Assembly: GCA_947471565.1 (NCBI GenBank)
Contig: CANIVT010000008.1
Location: 1 to 64,000 of the forward strand
Direction: 5' to 3'
Source: Spartobacteria bacterium
GTDB lineage: Bacteria; Verrucomicrobiota; Verrucomicrobiia; Chthoniobacterales; UBA6821
DNA length: 64,000 nucleotides
In this document: in pieces, positions 17,066 to 25,047 of the stretch
Numbering within the stretch: the first letter of the stretch is position 1
How the letters are laid out: the number at the start of each line of letters is the position of its first letter
Made by a program: the position numbers and the translations under genes
The notes under the pieces: model-generated
The model's input: the letters and a program-made list of their open reading frames with translations, nothing else
The model's database searches: none
What the model was told of the DNA's origin: nothing

Positions 17066-18091
17066 TTAAAATCTTCCCCCAACCTGCCACTGCGGGGAGA
17101 TCTCGATGCCGACCGAGCTCTGCTTCCCTGCCCGAAGATGATGCATCGCGGCAAAGGCCATCATGGCGGCGTTGTCGGTAGCGAGTTCCGGCGAGGGGAG
17201 ATGCAGCGTCCACCCCTTGGTGGTGCAGAGATGCTGAAGGCCTTCGCGGAGGGCCCTGTTGGCGGCGACGCCTCCGGAGACTGCGACGCGGTCCAACCCG
17301 GAGATCTCGACGGCGCGGGCCGTTTTTTTGAGCAGCACTCCGACAATCGCGTGGCGGACCGAAGCACAGAGGTCGGCCATTCCATTCGGTGAGGAGGGGA
17401 GCAGGGGATTCTTCTCCAGAAAGTAGCGCACGGAAGTTTTCAGACCGCTGAAGCTGAAATCCAGGTTGCCGCTTTCCATGAGCGCCTGCGGAAATTCATG
17501 CCGTAGTGGATTTCCTTCCGCCGCGAGGCGGTCGATCTCGATCCCTCCCGGGTAGGGTAGGCCGAGGAGCTTAGCCGTCTTGTCGAATGCCTCTCCCGCC
17601 GCGTCATCCAACGTTCTCCCGAGAAGTGTGTACCGCCCCGCGCCACGCACTTCGGTCAGTTGCGTGTGGCCGCCGCTCACCAGGAGTGCGACGTGATGGG
17701 GGATCTCCTCGGAGCCGAGAAACGGGGAGAGAAGGTGACCTTCCAAGTGATTCAGGGCTAGATAAGGAATACCAAGCGCGAGCGCAAAGCCCTTGGCATA
17801 GGAGGCGCCGACGAGCAAAGCGGGAGCAAGACCGGGTCCGGAGGTTGCCGCCACGGCTCCGAGATCACGGGGCGTCACACCCGCCTCAGCAAGAGCTCGG
17901 CGGACCAGGGGGTCGACGGCCAGGAGGTGATTGCGCGAGGCAACCTCGGGAACCACCCCGCCGAAGCGTGAATGCTCCTCGGCCTGCGAGGCGATCAGGC
18001 TTGAGAGGATTGTCCCCGGCGGCCGCAGCACGGCGGCGGCTGTTTCGTCGCACGAAGATTCGATAGCGAGAATGAAAGAATCAGGAGACAC
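17066..18091 (-). CDS. tsaD: tRNA N6-threonylcarbamoyladenosine transferase
   Basis: TsaD adds threonylcarbamoyl to A37 of tRNAs that read ANN codons, together with TsaB and TsaE. The 341 residues have the family start ILAIESSCDET, the GVVPEVASRNH block, the iron-binding HLEGH pair, and the later LVSGGHT and VSGGVAAN blocks. It begins with GTG. A gap of 183 bases containing a repeat pair separates it from birA on the same strand, so it may be the last gene of the nuoB-tsaD operon or be transcribed separately. Confidence 0.95.
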   Translation of the reverse strand: MSPDSFILAIESSCDETAAAVLRPPGTILSSLIASQAEEHSRFGGVVPEVASRNHLLAVDPLVRRALAEAGVTPRDLGAVAATSGPGLAPALLVGASYAKGFALALGIPYLALNHLEGHLLSPFLGSEEIPHHVALLVSGGHTQLTEVRGAGRYTLLGRTLDDAAGEAFDKTAKLLGLPYPGGIEIDRLAAEGNPLRHEFPQALMESGNLDFSFSGLKTSVRYFLEKNPLLPSSPNGMADLCASVRHAIVGVLLKKTARAVEISGLDRVAVSGGVAANRALREGLQHLCTTKGWTLHLPSPELATDNAAMMAFAAMHHLRAGKQSSVGIEISPQWQVGGRF

Positions 18092-18154
18092 GGCTGAAAG
18101 GTTTAATCAGGAAATCAGGAAAGTATGAAGGGGAGAACCTGCGAAAGGTGAGGA

Positions 18155-18236
18155 GCCACAAAATGCACAAGAATCACAAAAGAGATTTTCAAGAAGGCCT
18201 CTTCTCCCGTGCCTTTTGTGCATCTTGTGGCCATTC
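18155..18236. repeat. CTTTTGTG-type phrase repeat pair
   Basis: Left arm (18155-18183) has the words GCCACAAAA, TGCACAAGA, ATCACAAAAG. Right arm (18211-18236) has the complementary words CCTTTTGTG, CATCTTGTGG. The arms are imperfect inverted partners separated by about 27 bases, so the transcript could fold into a long hairpin between birA and tsaD. The same word family occurs at 27461-27578. Confidence 0.6.
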
Positions 18237-18274
18237 GCCTAGTCTCCTCAATTCCTGTATTCTTGTTTTGCTTG

Positions 18275-18967
18275 CTAAGCCGTTGCTTCGTATTCGTTGA
18301 ATCCAGATTGTTGATCCGGCTTGGCTGCCTGAGTTGGAAGGAGGTGGCCATGCCATGCCGAGAGAAGTGTCTCTGGGGATTCGAGCATCAGGTGTTCTGC
18401 CTTTCTCAACTCTGCGATGAGGGTGGAGGCTACGGCGGTGCGATTGAAACGTGATCCGGCGACCAACGCCAGCGAGGTGGCACGATCCTTCAGTTCCTCG
18501 GGAAAGTCCTTCGGGCTGTGATTCACGTTCAAGCCGATCCCGATCACGGCGAAGGGATTCCTGCCTGGGCGCGTCTCCACAAGGATGCCAGCCACTTTCC
18601 TCCCACCGATCAGGACGTCGTTCGGGGCCTTGATCCCAGCGCTGATTCCGAGAGCTTGGAGGGTCTCCACCAACGACACCGCAGGGAAGGCCGAAAGAAG
18701 CGGAACTGTGCTATCATTGATGTCGAGGCGCAGGAGTAGCGAGAACCAAAGTCCTAGTCCGGAAGCGGAACTCCAAGAGCGCTGGAACTGACCGCGTCCC
18801 GCCGTCTGGCTCTCGGCAAAGAGTAGCGTCCCTTCGGGAGCACCTGCTTCCCCTCGGCAGAGGAGTTCATCGTTCGTAGAGGGGATTTCGGTGACCACCT
18901 CGGCCGGCACATGCCACGGGGAGACTGCGGTGAGAGCCGCCGCATCCAGGGCGGATTCAGGGGACAT
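18275..18967 (-). CDS. birA: Biotin-protein ligase
   Basis: Biotin-[acetyl-CoA carboxylase] ligase: makes biotinyl-AMP and attaches biotin to the carboxyl carrier protein. The 230 residues are the catalytic form without the N-terminal DNA-binding domain. Visible motifs are STNDE, AGRGQFQRSW (the biotin loop, usually GRGRxGRxW) and NDVLIGGRKVAGIL. The common KWPND here is KAPND, with alanine in place of tryptophan. The ATG overlaps the end of nadC by 11 bases. Not a regulator, since no helix-turn-helix is present. Confidence 0.92.
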   Translation of the reverse strand: MSPESALDAAALTAVSPWHVPAEVVTEIPSTNDELLCRGEAGAPEGTLLFAESQTAGRGQFQRSWSSASGLGLWFSLLLRLDINDSTVPLLSAFPAVSLVETLQALGISAGIKAPNDVLIGGRKVAGILVETRPGRNPFAVIGIGLNVNHSPKDFPEELKDRATSLALVAGSRFNRTAVASTLIAELRKAEHLMLESPETLLSAWHGHLLPTQAAKPDQQSGFNEYEATA

Positions 18968-19820
18968 CGGCGATCTCCAACGAGAGGTCGGCGTGTGGCG
19001 CGGAATGAGTCAGTGCCCCGACCGAGATACGATCGATTCCGGTCGCAGCGATTGCGGGAAGACGTTCCAGAGTCACGCCGCCGCTGGCTTCCAAAAGGAC
19101 GGCTGGAGCCTTGGAGTCTCGGAGAGTCACCGCTTGGCACATCTGCTCCGGAGTCATGTTGTCGAGCAGGATGACATCGATCCCCTTCATGCCGAGGAGT
19201 CGTTCGGTCTGATCGAGTGTGTCAGCCTCGATCTCAATGGGCAGGCCGGGATGTTCGGTGCGGAGGCGGTCAATGACGGGAGGCAGGAGTGCCAGGTCGC
19301 CAAGGGCCGCGAGATGATTGTCCTTCACCAGCACGGCGTCGTAGAGCCCCATGCGGTGGTTTGTGCATCTACCGGCTTTCACTGCAGCCTTTTCCAGAAG
19401 GCGCCAACCGGGTGTGGTCTTGCGTGTGTCGAGCAGAAGGGCCTTCGTGCCTGCCACGGTATCGGAGTAGCGGTGGGCCTGCGTGGCGATGCCGCAGAGT
19501 CGCCCCAGGAAATTGAGGGCGGTCCGTTCCCCGGAAAGGATCGAGCGTGAGGAGCCGTGAAGATCGATTAGTGAGGATCCCTTGGCAACGGGATCGCCCT
19601 CGGCACAGTGTGGGACGACTTTGAGTGAGGGATCGACACGGCGAAACACCTCGATGGCAACTTCCAATCCAGAGGCGATGCACGCCTCGCGTGCCACGAT
19701 CCGGGCATGGGAACGGGACGCTTCTGGAATGAAAGCCCGGGAGGTGATGTCGCCTGTCCCACCGAGGTCCTCGGAGAGAGCGAGGTCGATCAATGTCCCG
19801 ACGCTTTCCGGGAGATTCAT
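18957..19820 (-). CDS. nadC: Nicotinate-nucleotide pyrophosphorylase
   Basis: Quinolinate phosphoribosyltransferase, which turns quinolinate and PRPP into nicotinate mononucleotide in NAD synthesis. The 287 residues contain the family blocks LSEDLGGTGDITS, FLGRLCGIAT, LLDTRKTTPGWR, KDNHLA, IEIEADTL, VILLDNM, LEASGGV and GIDRISVGALTHSA. It lies between rnd and birA; the upstream leader holds a direct repeat CCCCTAACG and no Shine-Dalgarno site. Confidence 0.96.
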   Translation of the reverse strand: MNLPESVGTLIDLALSEDLGGTGDITSRAFIPEASRSHARIVAREACIASGLEVAIEVFRRVDPSLKVVPHCAEGDPVAKGSSLIDLHGSSRSILSGERTALNFLGRLCGIATQAHRYSDTVAGTKALLLDTRKTTPGWRLLEKAAVKAGRCTNHRMGLYDAVLVKDNHLAALGDLALLPPVIDRLRTEHPGLPIEIEADTLDQTERLLGMKGIDVILLDNMTPEQMCQAVTLRDSKAPAVLLEASGGVTLERLPAIAATGIDRISVGALTHSAPHADLSLEIADVP

Positions 19821-19842
19821 GGAAGGAGCGTTAGGGGTGCCG

Positions 19843-20946
19843 TTAGGGGGTGAGTGAGGAAGCGGTGCCCGGGGCGGGCTTCAGTCCGAGAAGCTCGAGC
19901 TGCCAGGGGAGAAGGGGGATTTCCTCTTTGCCGTAGGCCACGGCCTCAAGGGCGGCCTTGGGAGCCACGATCGAGGGATCGAGGTCGATCTGAGTGGCCA
20001 CTTTGTCGCGGTGCTCGCGAAGCTCATTGAAGTGGTCGACCTGCTGCTTGGAGGCGCGAATGCGGACTCCCTTGATCACCTGAGGCCACTGTTCCTCTGG
20101 TAGGGCAAGCGCCTCCTCCAGCGTCTCCTCGAGACGGGTCATGCGGGCCTGAGGGAGTCGGGGACGGGAGAACTTACCGCCCTTGGAGGCCTCGTCGGCG
20201 AGGCGCAGGAGATTCTCGTTGGAGAGGACATGGAAGGGCGGGCGATCCCATCCCCTTGCCTCGCCGTCGCGCCACTGCCAGAGGGCGCGCAGGAGGGCCC
20301 ATCCGCGCCGCGAGAGGGCGGCATGACCGGTGATACGCCAGAGATTCTCCTCGTCGCGCTGACGTGTCTCGCGGGTGCCGCGGATCATCCGGTCGCGCGA
20401 CTGGCGGTACCAATCCATACGGCCTAGTTCGGCCAGGCGATTCCCAAGGATGGAGGCGAGCTGCGGAAGGAACCGGACGTCGTTGAGCGCGTACTCGGTC
20501 ATCTGGTCGGAGAGGGGGCGTTGGGCCCAGTTGGCCTTGCGGGAAGCCTTGGAAAGGGTGATGCCGAAGTATTTTTCCACCAGTCCCGCGAGTCCCAGCT
20601 GCGGTTCGCCGCAGAGCCGCGCGGCGATCATGGTGTCGAAGATATCCTCGTCGGGAAATTCCCCGGAGCGGCGCAGGAGGCGCAGGTCGTAGTCGGCGTC
20701 GTGGAAGAGAACCTGTTTCCCCTTCAGCACCTCGAAGAATTCCGTGAGCGGAAGTCCCGCCAGCGGGTCGATGAGGCGCAGGTCCGTTGCCAGGCCGGTG
20801 TCCGGTTCCTCGCCCCATCCGCTCTGGATGAGGCAGAGTTTCTCAAAGTAGCAGTGCAGGCTGTCCGCCTCGGTGTCGAGGGCGACCTGCGACTGCCCCT
20901 TCAGTCCGGCGAGATAATCCCGGAAGGCCGATTCCGAGGAGATCAA
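19843..20946 (-). CDS. rnd: Ribonuclease D
   Basis: 3'-to-5' exoribonuclease that trims tRNA and other small RNAs. The 367 residues hold the DEDDy exonuclease core: VALDTEADSL (first Asp/Glu pair), LFHDADYDLRLL, and YALNDVRFLPQL with the Tyr-x3-Asp, followed by an HRDC-type helical part (RRGWALLRALWQWRD onward). The start is a TTG at 20944-20946 that overlaps the nuoC stop (TTGA), with GGAG just upstream; earlier in-frame starts would run through nuoC and encode an implausible Arg/Pro/His-rich leader. Confidence 0.9.
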   Translation of the reverse strand: MISSESAFRDYLAGLKGQSQVALDTEADSLHCYFEKLCLIQSGWGEEPDTGLATDLRLIDPLAGLPLTEFFEVLKGKQVLFHDADYDLRLLRRSGEFPDEDIFDTMIAARLCGEPQLGLAGLVEKYFGITLSKASRKANWAQRPLSDQMTEYALNDVRFLPQLASILGNRLAELGRMDWYRQSRDRMIRGTRETRQRDEENLWRITGHAALSRRGWALLRALWQWRDGEARGWDRPPFHVLSNENLLRLADEASKGGKFSRPRLPQARMTRLEETLEEALALPEEQWPQVIKGVRIRASKQQVDHFNELREHRDKVATQIDLDPSIVAPKAALEAVAYGKEEIPLLPWQLELLGLKPAPGTASSLTP

Positions 20947-21563
20947 GGCTCCGCAATGAAGGTGGCCGTCGTCGGGAGATCCCCGGCATGGCGGGCACGG
21001 GGCTCGCGAACCTCGGTGTTCCCCTCGGTCGGGATGGTCACGAAGGGACCGCCGGCAAGCGGGGCGACCTCGGTGAAGGCCACATCCGGCACGTCGGTCG
21101 GGATACCCTCGAGAGGGAAGTCCTTGCGCAGGGGGTGGTAGGGATACCCCTCCCACATGAGGATGCGGCGCAGGTCGGGATGGTTGCGGAACTTGATTCC
21201 CATCATGTCCCAGACTTCGCGCTCGTGCCAGTTGGCGGTGGGCCAGATGTCGGTGACGGAATCGACCTCTGCAGCATCCTCCGAGGCCGTGCACTTGAGA
21301 CGCAGATGGTTCTTTCCGGCAAGGGAGAGAAGCTCGTAAACAACCTCGAAGCGAGGGTCGCGTCCAAAATGGTCGACGCTGCAGAGATCGAGCAGCAGAT
21401 TGTAGCCGAGCGAGTCGCGGCAGAAGAGGGCGATGTCATGAATCCGGGCCGTGGCCACGGTAATGGTCGTCTCGCCGCGGAATTCCGTGGTGCCGAGGAT
21501 ATCGGCACCGAATTGGGCGGAGAGTTTGGAGGCGTGCTCCTGCGAAAGGGAGGAGGCGCTCAT
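20943..21563 (-). CDS. nuoC: NADH-quinone oxidoreductase subunit C
   Basis: 30-kDa-type subunit of the peripheral arm of respiratory complex I. The 206 residues contain [11 protein letters not shown], the [10 protein letters not shown] strand, the block [17 protein letters not shown] and the signature [20 protein letters not shown]. It overlaps nuoB by 4 bases (ATGA) and rnd by 4 bases, so the three are translated together. Not fused to nuoD. Confidence 0.95.
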   Translation of the reverse strand: MSASSLSQEHASKLSAQFGADILGTTEFRGETTITVATARIHDIALFCRDSLGYNLLLDLCSVDHFGRDPRFEVVYELLSLAGKNHLRLKCTASEDAAEVDSVTDIWPTANWHEREVWDMMGIKFRNHPDLRRILMWEGYPYHPLRKDFPLEGIPTDVPDVAFTEVAPLAGGPFVTIPTEGNTEVREPRARHAGDLPTTATFIAEP

Positions 21564-22120
21564 CGCAGGGATTCCAACAGGGCCTTCTTCTGGTCGAGGA
21601 AGGAGTGCTCGGTCATGAGCTTGTTCTGAAGCTTCATCAGGCCGTCCAGCAGAGCCTCAGGGCGTGGAGGGCAACCGGAGATGTAGACATCCACGGGGAT
21701 GATCTGGTCGACGCCCTGGAGTGTCGCGTAGCTGCGGAACATGCCGCCCGAGGAGGCACAGGCGCCCATGGCGATCACCCACTTGGGCTCGGGCATCTGC
21801 TCGTAGATGCGCTTCACCGAAAGGGCCATCTTGTAGGTCACCGTACCGGCCACGATCATCACGTCCGACTGGCGGGGCGAGAAGCGCATCACCTCGGCGC
21901 CGAAGCGGGAGATGTCAAAGCGGGAAGAGGAGGCGGCCATGAGCTCAATCGCGCAGCAGGCGAGACCCATCGGCATCGGCCAGAGGGAGTTCTTGCGCAT
22001 CCAGTTGATGGCGGCGTCGAGCTTGGTAATGATGATGTTTCCCTCGATCTTCGAGTCGAACGCCATGGGCGTCGGGACCGGAGTCCTGTGAGGATGGGTG
22101 GGAAGGGTCGCCGTGGACAT
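21560..22120 (-). CDS. nuoB: NADH-quinone oxidoreductase subunit B
   Basis: The 20-kDa subunit that carries the last iron-sulfur cluster (N2) before quinone. The 186 residues hold the ligand cysteines: the paired CC in [10 protein letters not shown] in MGACASSGG and C in ISGCPPRPE. The N-terminal 20 residues (Thr/Pro/His-rich) are unlike the conserved core. nuoA, which usually precedes nuoB, is absent; upstream lies a 406-bp gap and a divergent gene. Confidence 0.96.
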   Translation of the reverse strand: MSTATLPTHPHRTPVPTPMAFDSKIEGNIIITKLDAAINWMRKNSLWPMPMGLACCAIELMAASSSRFDISRFGAEVMRFSPRQSDVMIVAGTVTYKMALSVKRIYEQMPEPKWVIAMGACASSGGMFRSYATLQGVDQIIPVDVYISGCPPRPEALLDGLMKLQNKLMTEHSFLDQKKALLESLR

Positions 22121-22176
22121 AGTGGGAACAGAGTAATGGAGGGGGGGGCAGGAACAAGGCGGAAATCTGGGAGCCG

Positions 22177-22390
22177 GGTTAAAAAGTGAAAAAGTGAAAT
22201 GTTAAAAGTGAAAAAATAGGTTAAAATTGTTAAAAAGTTAAATCGTTGCAACGTGAGGAACGTGATTAGTCGAGAAGTCTGATATTGAAGGTTACAGAAG
22301 TAACAGAGACACAAGAGTGGGTTGCAATCCTCGGATCCGGTTGCTGCTTACACCCCTTTTTAACGCTTTTAACGCTTCAACTTTTTAACC
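22177..22390. repeat. TTAAAA/GTGAAAA phrase repeat pair upstream of nuoB
   Basis: This lies in the 406-bp gap (22121-22526) between divergent nuoB and prmA. The left arm (22177-22250) repeats GGTTAAAA, AGTGAAAA and GTTAAAAAG words about seven times; the right arm (22351-22390) has TTTTTAACGC, TTTTAACGC, TTCAAC, TTTTTAACC. The arms are inverted partners some 100 bases apart. Between them is a patch with ACAGAGACACAAGAG, related to the CTTTTGTG family. The rest of the gap, near prmA, holds a perfect 8-bp hairpin (CTACAGGA/TCCTGTAG, 22465-22483). I see no gene in the gap. Confidence 0.6.
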
Positions 22391-22485
22391 ATAAGAGAAG
22401 CCACCAACCCTAGAGGCAGCACCCCAGACCTTTTCCCGCGCTCTATTCTTGAATCCGGGTTCATCTACAGGAGTTTCCTGTAGCC

Positions 22486-22517
22486 CCTTTCATCATTCAT
22501 CCTTCTGACTTCATCCA
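22486..22517 (+). repeat. TTCATCATTCATCC leader repeat ahead of prmA
   Basis: The 41 bases before the prmA ATG are pyrimidine-rich, contain two G residues and repeat the word TTCATC/CATTCATCC. There is no Shine-Dalgarno site. The same words precede ribH on the other strand (29508-29540). This may be an unstructured leader that aids initiation rather than a mobile repeat. Confidence 0.45.
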
Positions 22518-22526
22518 TTTCTGCCC

Positions 22527-23441
22527 ATGTCTACTCATCTCTGGTCACGCCTTTCCTCTGCAAAATGGGAGGATGCCTGGGTTGAGAGGCTTCGGTTTGC
22601 CGGGGAGCAGAATCTGGTCATCAGGAAATTCCCTGCCTCCCGCTCCATTCGCCTCGATCTCTACATCGACGCCGCCACGGCCAAGAAGGTCAAACAAGCC
22701 TTCGGCGGCACGGTTCGTCCCTTCGATTCGTCCAAGTGGACACCGCCCGCTCCAAAAAAGACCACCCCGCTCCGCATCAGCGGCGCCCTGCGTGTTTATG
22801 GCGATGAGGAGCGGTTTACCAAGGAGCGTGCCTCCGGTCGTGGTAAGGCCCTCTTCATCCCGAGCGGTCTGGCCTTTGGCACAGGAGATCATGCCACCAC
22901 GGCACGCTGCCTGCAGTTGCTCGTCGAGGCTGCGAAGCCCCTCGCGGGAAAAGAATGGTCCCTGCTCGATCTTGGGTGCGGCTCGGGAATCCTCGCGCTG
23001 GCGGGCGAACTGCTCGGTGCCCGCAAGATCCTCGGGTGCGATTTCGACGAGCGGTGCGTGAAGACCTCCAAGGAAAATGCCACGCTCAATGATCTTCCCA
23101 GATCACGCTTTGTGAAGGCCGACGTCCTGCGCTGGAAGCCTCCGCAATCGGGTGGCAAGCCGTCCACCTACGACATCGTGGCGGCGAACCTCTACTCCAC
23201 GATCCTGACGGCTGCTGCGCCGATGATCATCGAGACGATCCGTTCCGGAGGGGTGCTGATTCTGTCCGGCATCCTTTCAGTCGAGGAGTCGGCGCTTAAG
23301 AAGACATTCAGCTCCCTGCGTCATCAGCAGACCCTCCGCCGTGGAAAATGGTCGGCAATGATGTTCCGAAAGAAAAAGGAAGGGGAAGGTTGGAAAGTTA
23401 AAGAGTTAAACGTGGGCCGAAACAACATGCCCCAAGCTTGA
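22527..23441 (+). CDS. prmA: PrmA-like ribosomal protein L11 methyltransferase
   Basis: S-adenosylmethionine-dependent methyltransferase; PrmA methylates ribosomal protein L11. The 304 residues hold the family linker block AFGTGDHATT near 116-125, the SAM-binding LLDLGCGSGILAL near 145, CDFDERCV, and DIVAANLYSTIL. The usual N-terminal substrate domain is short and diverged, so the target protein could differ. The last 18 residues (about EGWKVKELNVGRNN) are encoded by an arm of the intergenic TTAAA repeat family, so the C-terminus was probably lengthened by a repeat invading the stop. Convergent with the CDGSH gene. Confidence 0.85.
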   Translation: MSTHLWSRLSSAKWEDAWVERLRFAGEQNLVIRKFPASRSIRLDLYIDAATAKKVKQAFGGTVRPFDSSKWTPPAPKKTTPLRISGALRVYGDEERFTKERASGRGKALFIPSGLAFGTGDHATTARCLQLLVEAAKPLAGKEWSLLDLGCGSGILALAGELLGARKILGCDFDERCVKTSKENATLNDLPRSRFVKADVLRWKPPQSGGKPSTYDIVAANLYSTILTAAAPMIIETIRSGGVLILSGILSVEESALKKTFSSLRHQQTLRRGKWSAMMFRKKKEGEGWKVKELNVGRNNMPQA

Positions 23442-23503
23442 GCGATTTAATCGGAAGGATCCCTTTGACCCTTTTAACTTTTTAACGATTCAACGTTTTA
23501 ACC
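23388..23503. repeat. TTAAAA-type phrase repeat pair reaching into prmA
   Basis: Left arm (23388-23414) has GGTTGGAAAG, TTAAAGAG, TTAAACG; right arm (23466-23503) has CCCTTTTAAC, TTTTTAACG, ATTCAACG, TTTTAACC. These are inverted partners. The left arm lies inside the prmA reading frame before its TGA at 23439-23441, the right arm in the convergent gap. The pair could form a transcript hairpin with a U-rich side and end transcription of prmA. Confidence 0.6.
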
Positions 23504-23584
23504 ACTCGGATAGTATGTCATCCGAGTGGCGGCTCCAGGATCGTGCCCACTGCCCGGCTGCAGTGGGGCTTTACGGCAAATCTT

Positions 23585-23824
23585 CTACAGATTCTTGTGG
23601 GCGCCGTCGCAGAGGGCGCCGTTCCCGCTGTGCTTGCAGCCGCAGAAGTAAACGGTTCCATCCTTCTCGGCGGTGTAGGGCTTGGGGGCAAAGTCGCTTC
23701 CCTTGTGCGCACCGTCGCAGAACGGCTGGGAGGCACTCTTGCCGCAGGAGCACCAGTAGTAGGTCTGGCCTGCTTTGACCTCGACAGGGATGGGTGATTT
23801 TTGGGCGATGACGGGTTCGGACAT
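23585..23824 (-). CDS. Small protein with two CDGSH iron-sulfur motifs
   Basis: A 79-aa protein with two CDGSH zinc-finger-like motifs that each bind a [2Fe-2S] cluster through three Cys and one His: CSCGKSASQPFCDGAH (about 24-39) and CGCKHSGNGALCDGAH (about 61-76). The second lacks the proline before the last cysteine. Such double-CDGSH proteins are electron-transfer or redox-sensing proteins in the cytoplasm; their partners are mostly unknown. It lies alone, upstream of a convergent repeat region. Confidence 0.9.
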   Translation of the reverse strand: MSEPVIAQKSPIPVEVKAGQTYYWCSCGKSASQPFCDGAHKGSDFAPKPYTAEKDGTVYFCGCKHSGNGALCDGAHKNL

Positions 23825-23865
23825 GATGTGTGGATGGTTAGGGTTGGGAGTTCGGTGAAGGGGGA

Positions 23866-24348
23866 TTAATGATGGTGACCACCCGGGCCGTGGACATGAC
23901 CGTGCTCGATCTCTTCGGCAGTGGCTTCACGGACCTCGCGGATCGTGATGTCGAAATGGAGCGTCATGCCGGCCAAGGGATGGTTGCCGTCCAGGGTGAC
24001 ATTGTTTCCCTCGATCTTGGAAACCACGACGATCTGCTCACCCTCGTCATTGGAGGCCTCCAACTGCATCCCCTCATCGAGATCCTCGCCACCCTCGATC
24101 TGGTCGGCGGTGACCACGGCGATCTTCTCCGGATCGGGAAGGCCGTAGGCCTCCTCGGGAGAGACCGTGACTGAAAACGAATCCCCAGCTTTCTTTCCCT
24201 CCATGACCTTTTCAAGTCCCTTCACGATCTGACCTTCACCATGCAGGTAGGCAAGGGGACCGCCTTCCTTGGAGGAATCGATGATGTCCTTCTCGTCGTC
24301 GGTGAGGGTGTAGTCGAACAGGACGACAGATCCAGCAGTGATGGTCAT
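23866..24348 (-). CDS. SlyD-like FKBP peptidyl-prolyl isomerase
   Basis: A 160-aa FKBP-type prolyl isomerase with an IF (insert-in-flap) chaperone domain. Visible are VVLFDYTL, the GQIVKGLEKVMEGKKAGD block, VSPEEAYGLPDP, and GNHPLAGMTLHFDITI. The C-terminus ends in a His-rich HGHVHGPGGHHH tail, as in SlyD, which binds nickel and helps hydrogenase or urease maturation in some bacteria. The ATG at 24348 is chosen because the upstream in-frame extension is not conserved in type. Cytoplasmic. Confidence 0.9.
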   Translation of the reverse strand: MTITAGSVVLFDYTLTDDEKDIIDSSKEGGPLAYLHGEGQIVKGLEKVMEGKKAGDSFSVTVSPEEAYGLPDPEKIAVVTADQIEGGEDLDEGMQLEASNDEGEQIVVVSKIEGNNVTLDGNHPLAGMTLHFDITIREVREATAEEIEHGHVHGPGGHHH

Positions 24349-24534
24349 GGGATGAAAAGGTTGAAGGTGAAAAGCAAACGTAAAGAAGGACAATAGCCAA
24401 GGGGTGTGGCCGTACCAGCAACTAAAGGGTTTTAGCGGGAAGATGTTCCGGCAGGCCGACGGCCTACTCATAGGGCCACGTTCTTAAGACAACTATGGTC
24501 AGGCGTTACAGACCCAAGGAATCGCAAGCACCCG

Positions 24535-24882
24535 CTAGCTTCGCTTGCGGCTAAGCATAAATTCGTTGCCCTCGGTATCCACACACATCGCCAGATGCGG
24601 GGGTTCCCCGTTCTCAGGCTGCGGTTCCCTCAGTAACTGACCGCCTGCCGCAACGATCTCGGCGGCTCCCTCAATCACATCAGGCACCTGAAAGCTCATC
24701 CCGGTCCAGGTTCGCTTGCCCTCGCCGCCGCCATGAATCCCGATGATGCCTCCTGCGATTTCAAGATCGATCACCGCAGGATTCTCCCGGATGATTTTTC
24801 CTCCGAAGACCTTGGTGTAGAAGGTCACTGCACGAGCCCGATCCGCAGACCAAATAATGTATTTAAGTCGCTCGACGTGCAT
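24535..24882 (-). CDS. VOC superfamily (glyoxalase-like) protein
   Basis: A 115-aa protein of the vicinal oxygen chelate fold: paired beta-alpha-beta-beta-beta modules, seen in KYIIWSADRARAVTFYTKVFGG and GMSFQVPDVIEGAAEIVAAGG, ending in DTEGNEFML. Family members include glyoxalase I, dioxygenases and resistance proteins; the substrate cannot be read from the sequence. It follows the thiC remnant on the same strand, but the link to thiamine synthesis is only positional. Confidence 0.8.
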   Translation of the reverse strand: MHVERLKYIIWSADRARAVTFYTKVFGGKIIRENPAVIDLEIAGGIIGIHGGGEGKRTWTGMSFQVPDVIEGAAEIVAAGGQLLREPQPENGEPPHLAMCVDTEGNEFMLSRKRS

Positions 24883-24909
24883 GGTCTGGGCCCAAGGGAG
24901 CGATTACTC

Positions 24910-25047
24910 TCAGGCTTTGGTATAGACCTCGGCGCCCTGCTGCACGAATTCGGCTGACTTCTCCTCCATGCCCTTTTTGAGGGCTTCTTCTTCGGAGAGG
25001 TTTTGAGCGGCGGCGTATTTGCGGGAATGAAGAGTGATTTTGACTCC
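24910..25047 (-). pseudogene. Remnant: second copy of the thiC 3' end
   Basis: The frame ending at 24910-24912 encodes 45 residues (from about [11 protein letters not shown] to AEVYTKA) that match the last 45 residues of Thi[18 protein letters not shown] against [17 protein letters not shown], and the shared ending YTKA. It lies 93 bases downstream of the intact thiC stop. An ATG in frame at 25138-25140 overlaps the thiC stop, so a 76-aa product could be made, but its first 30 residues run through a hairpin array and look random. The likely origin is partial replacement or tandem duplication of thiC that left the old tail behind. Confidence 0.75.

Noticed and set aside
21000-21294. Extended N-terminus of ribonuclease D (about 116 extra residues)
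   Set aside because: It would be an Arg/Pro/His-rich translation of nuoC in another frame; the TTG at 20946 with GGAG is a much better start.
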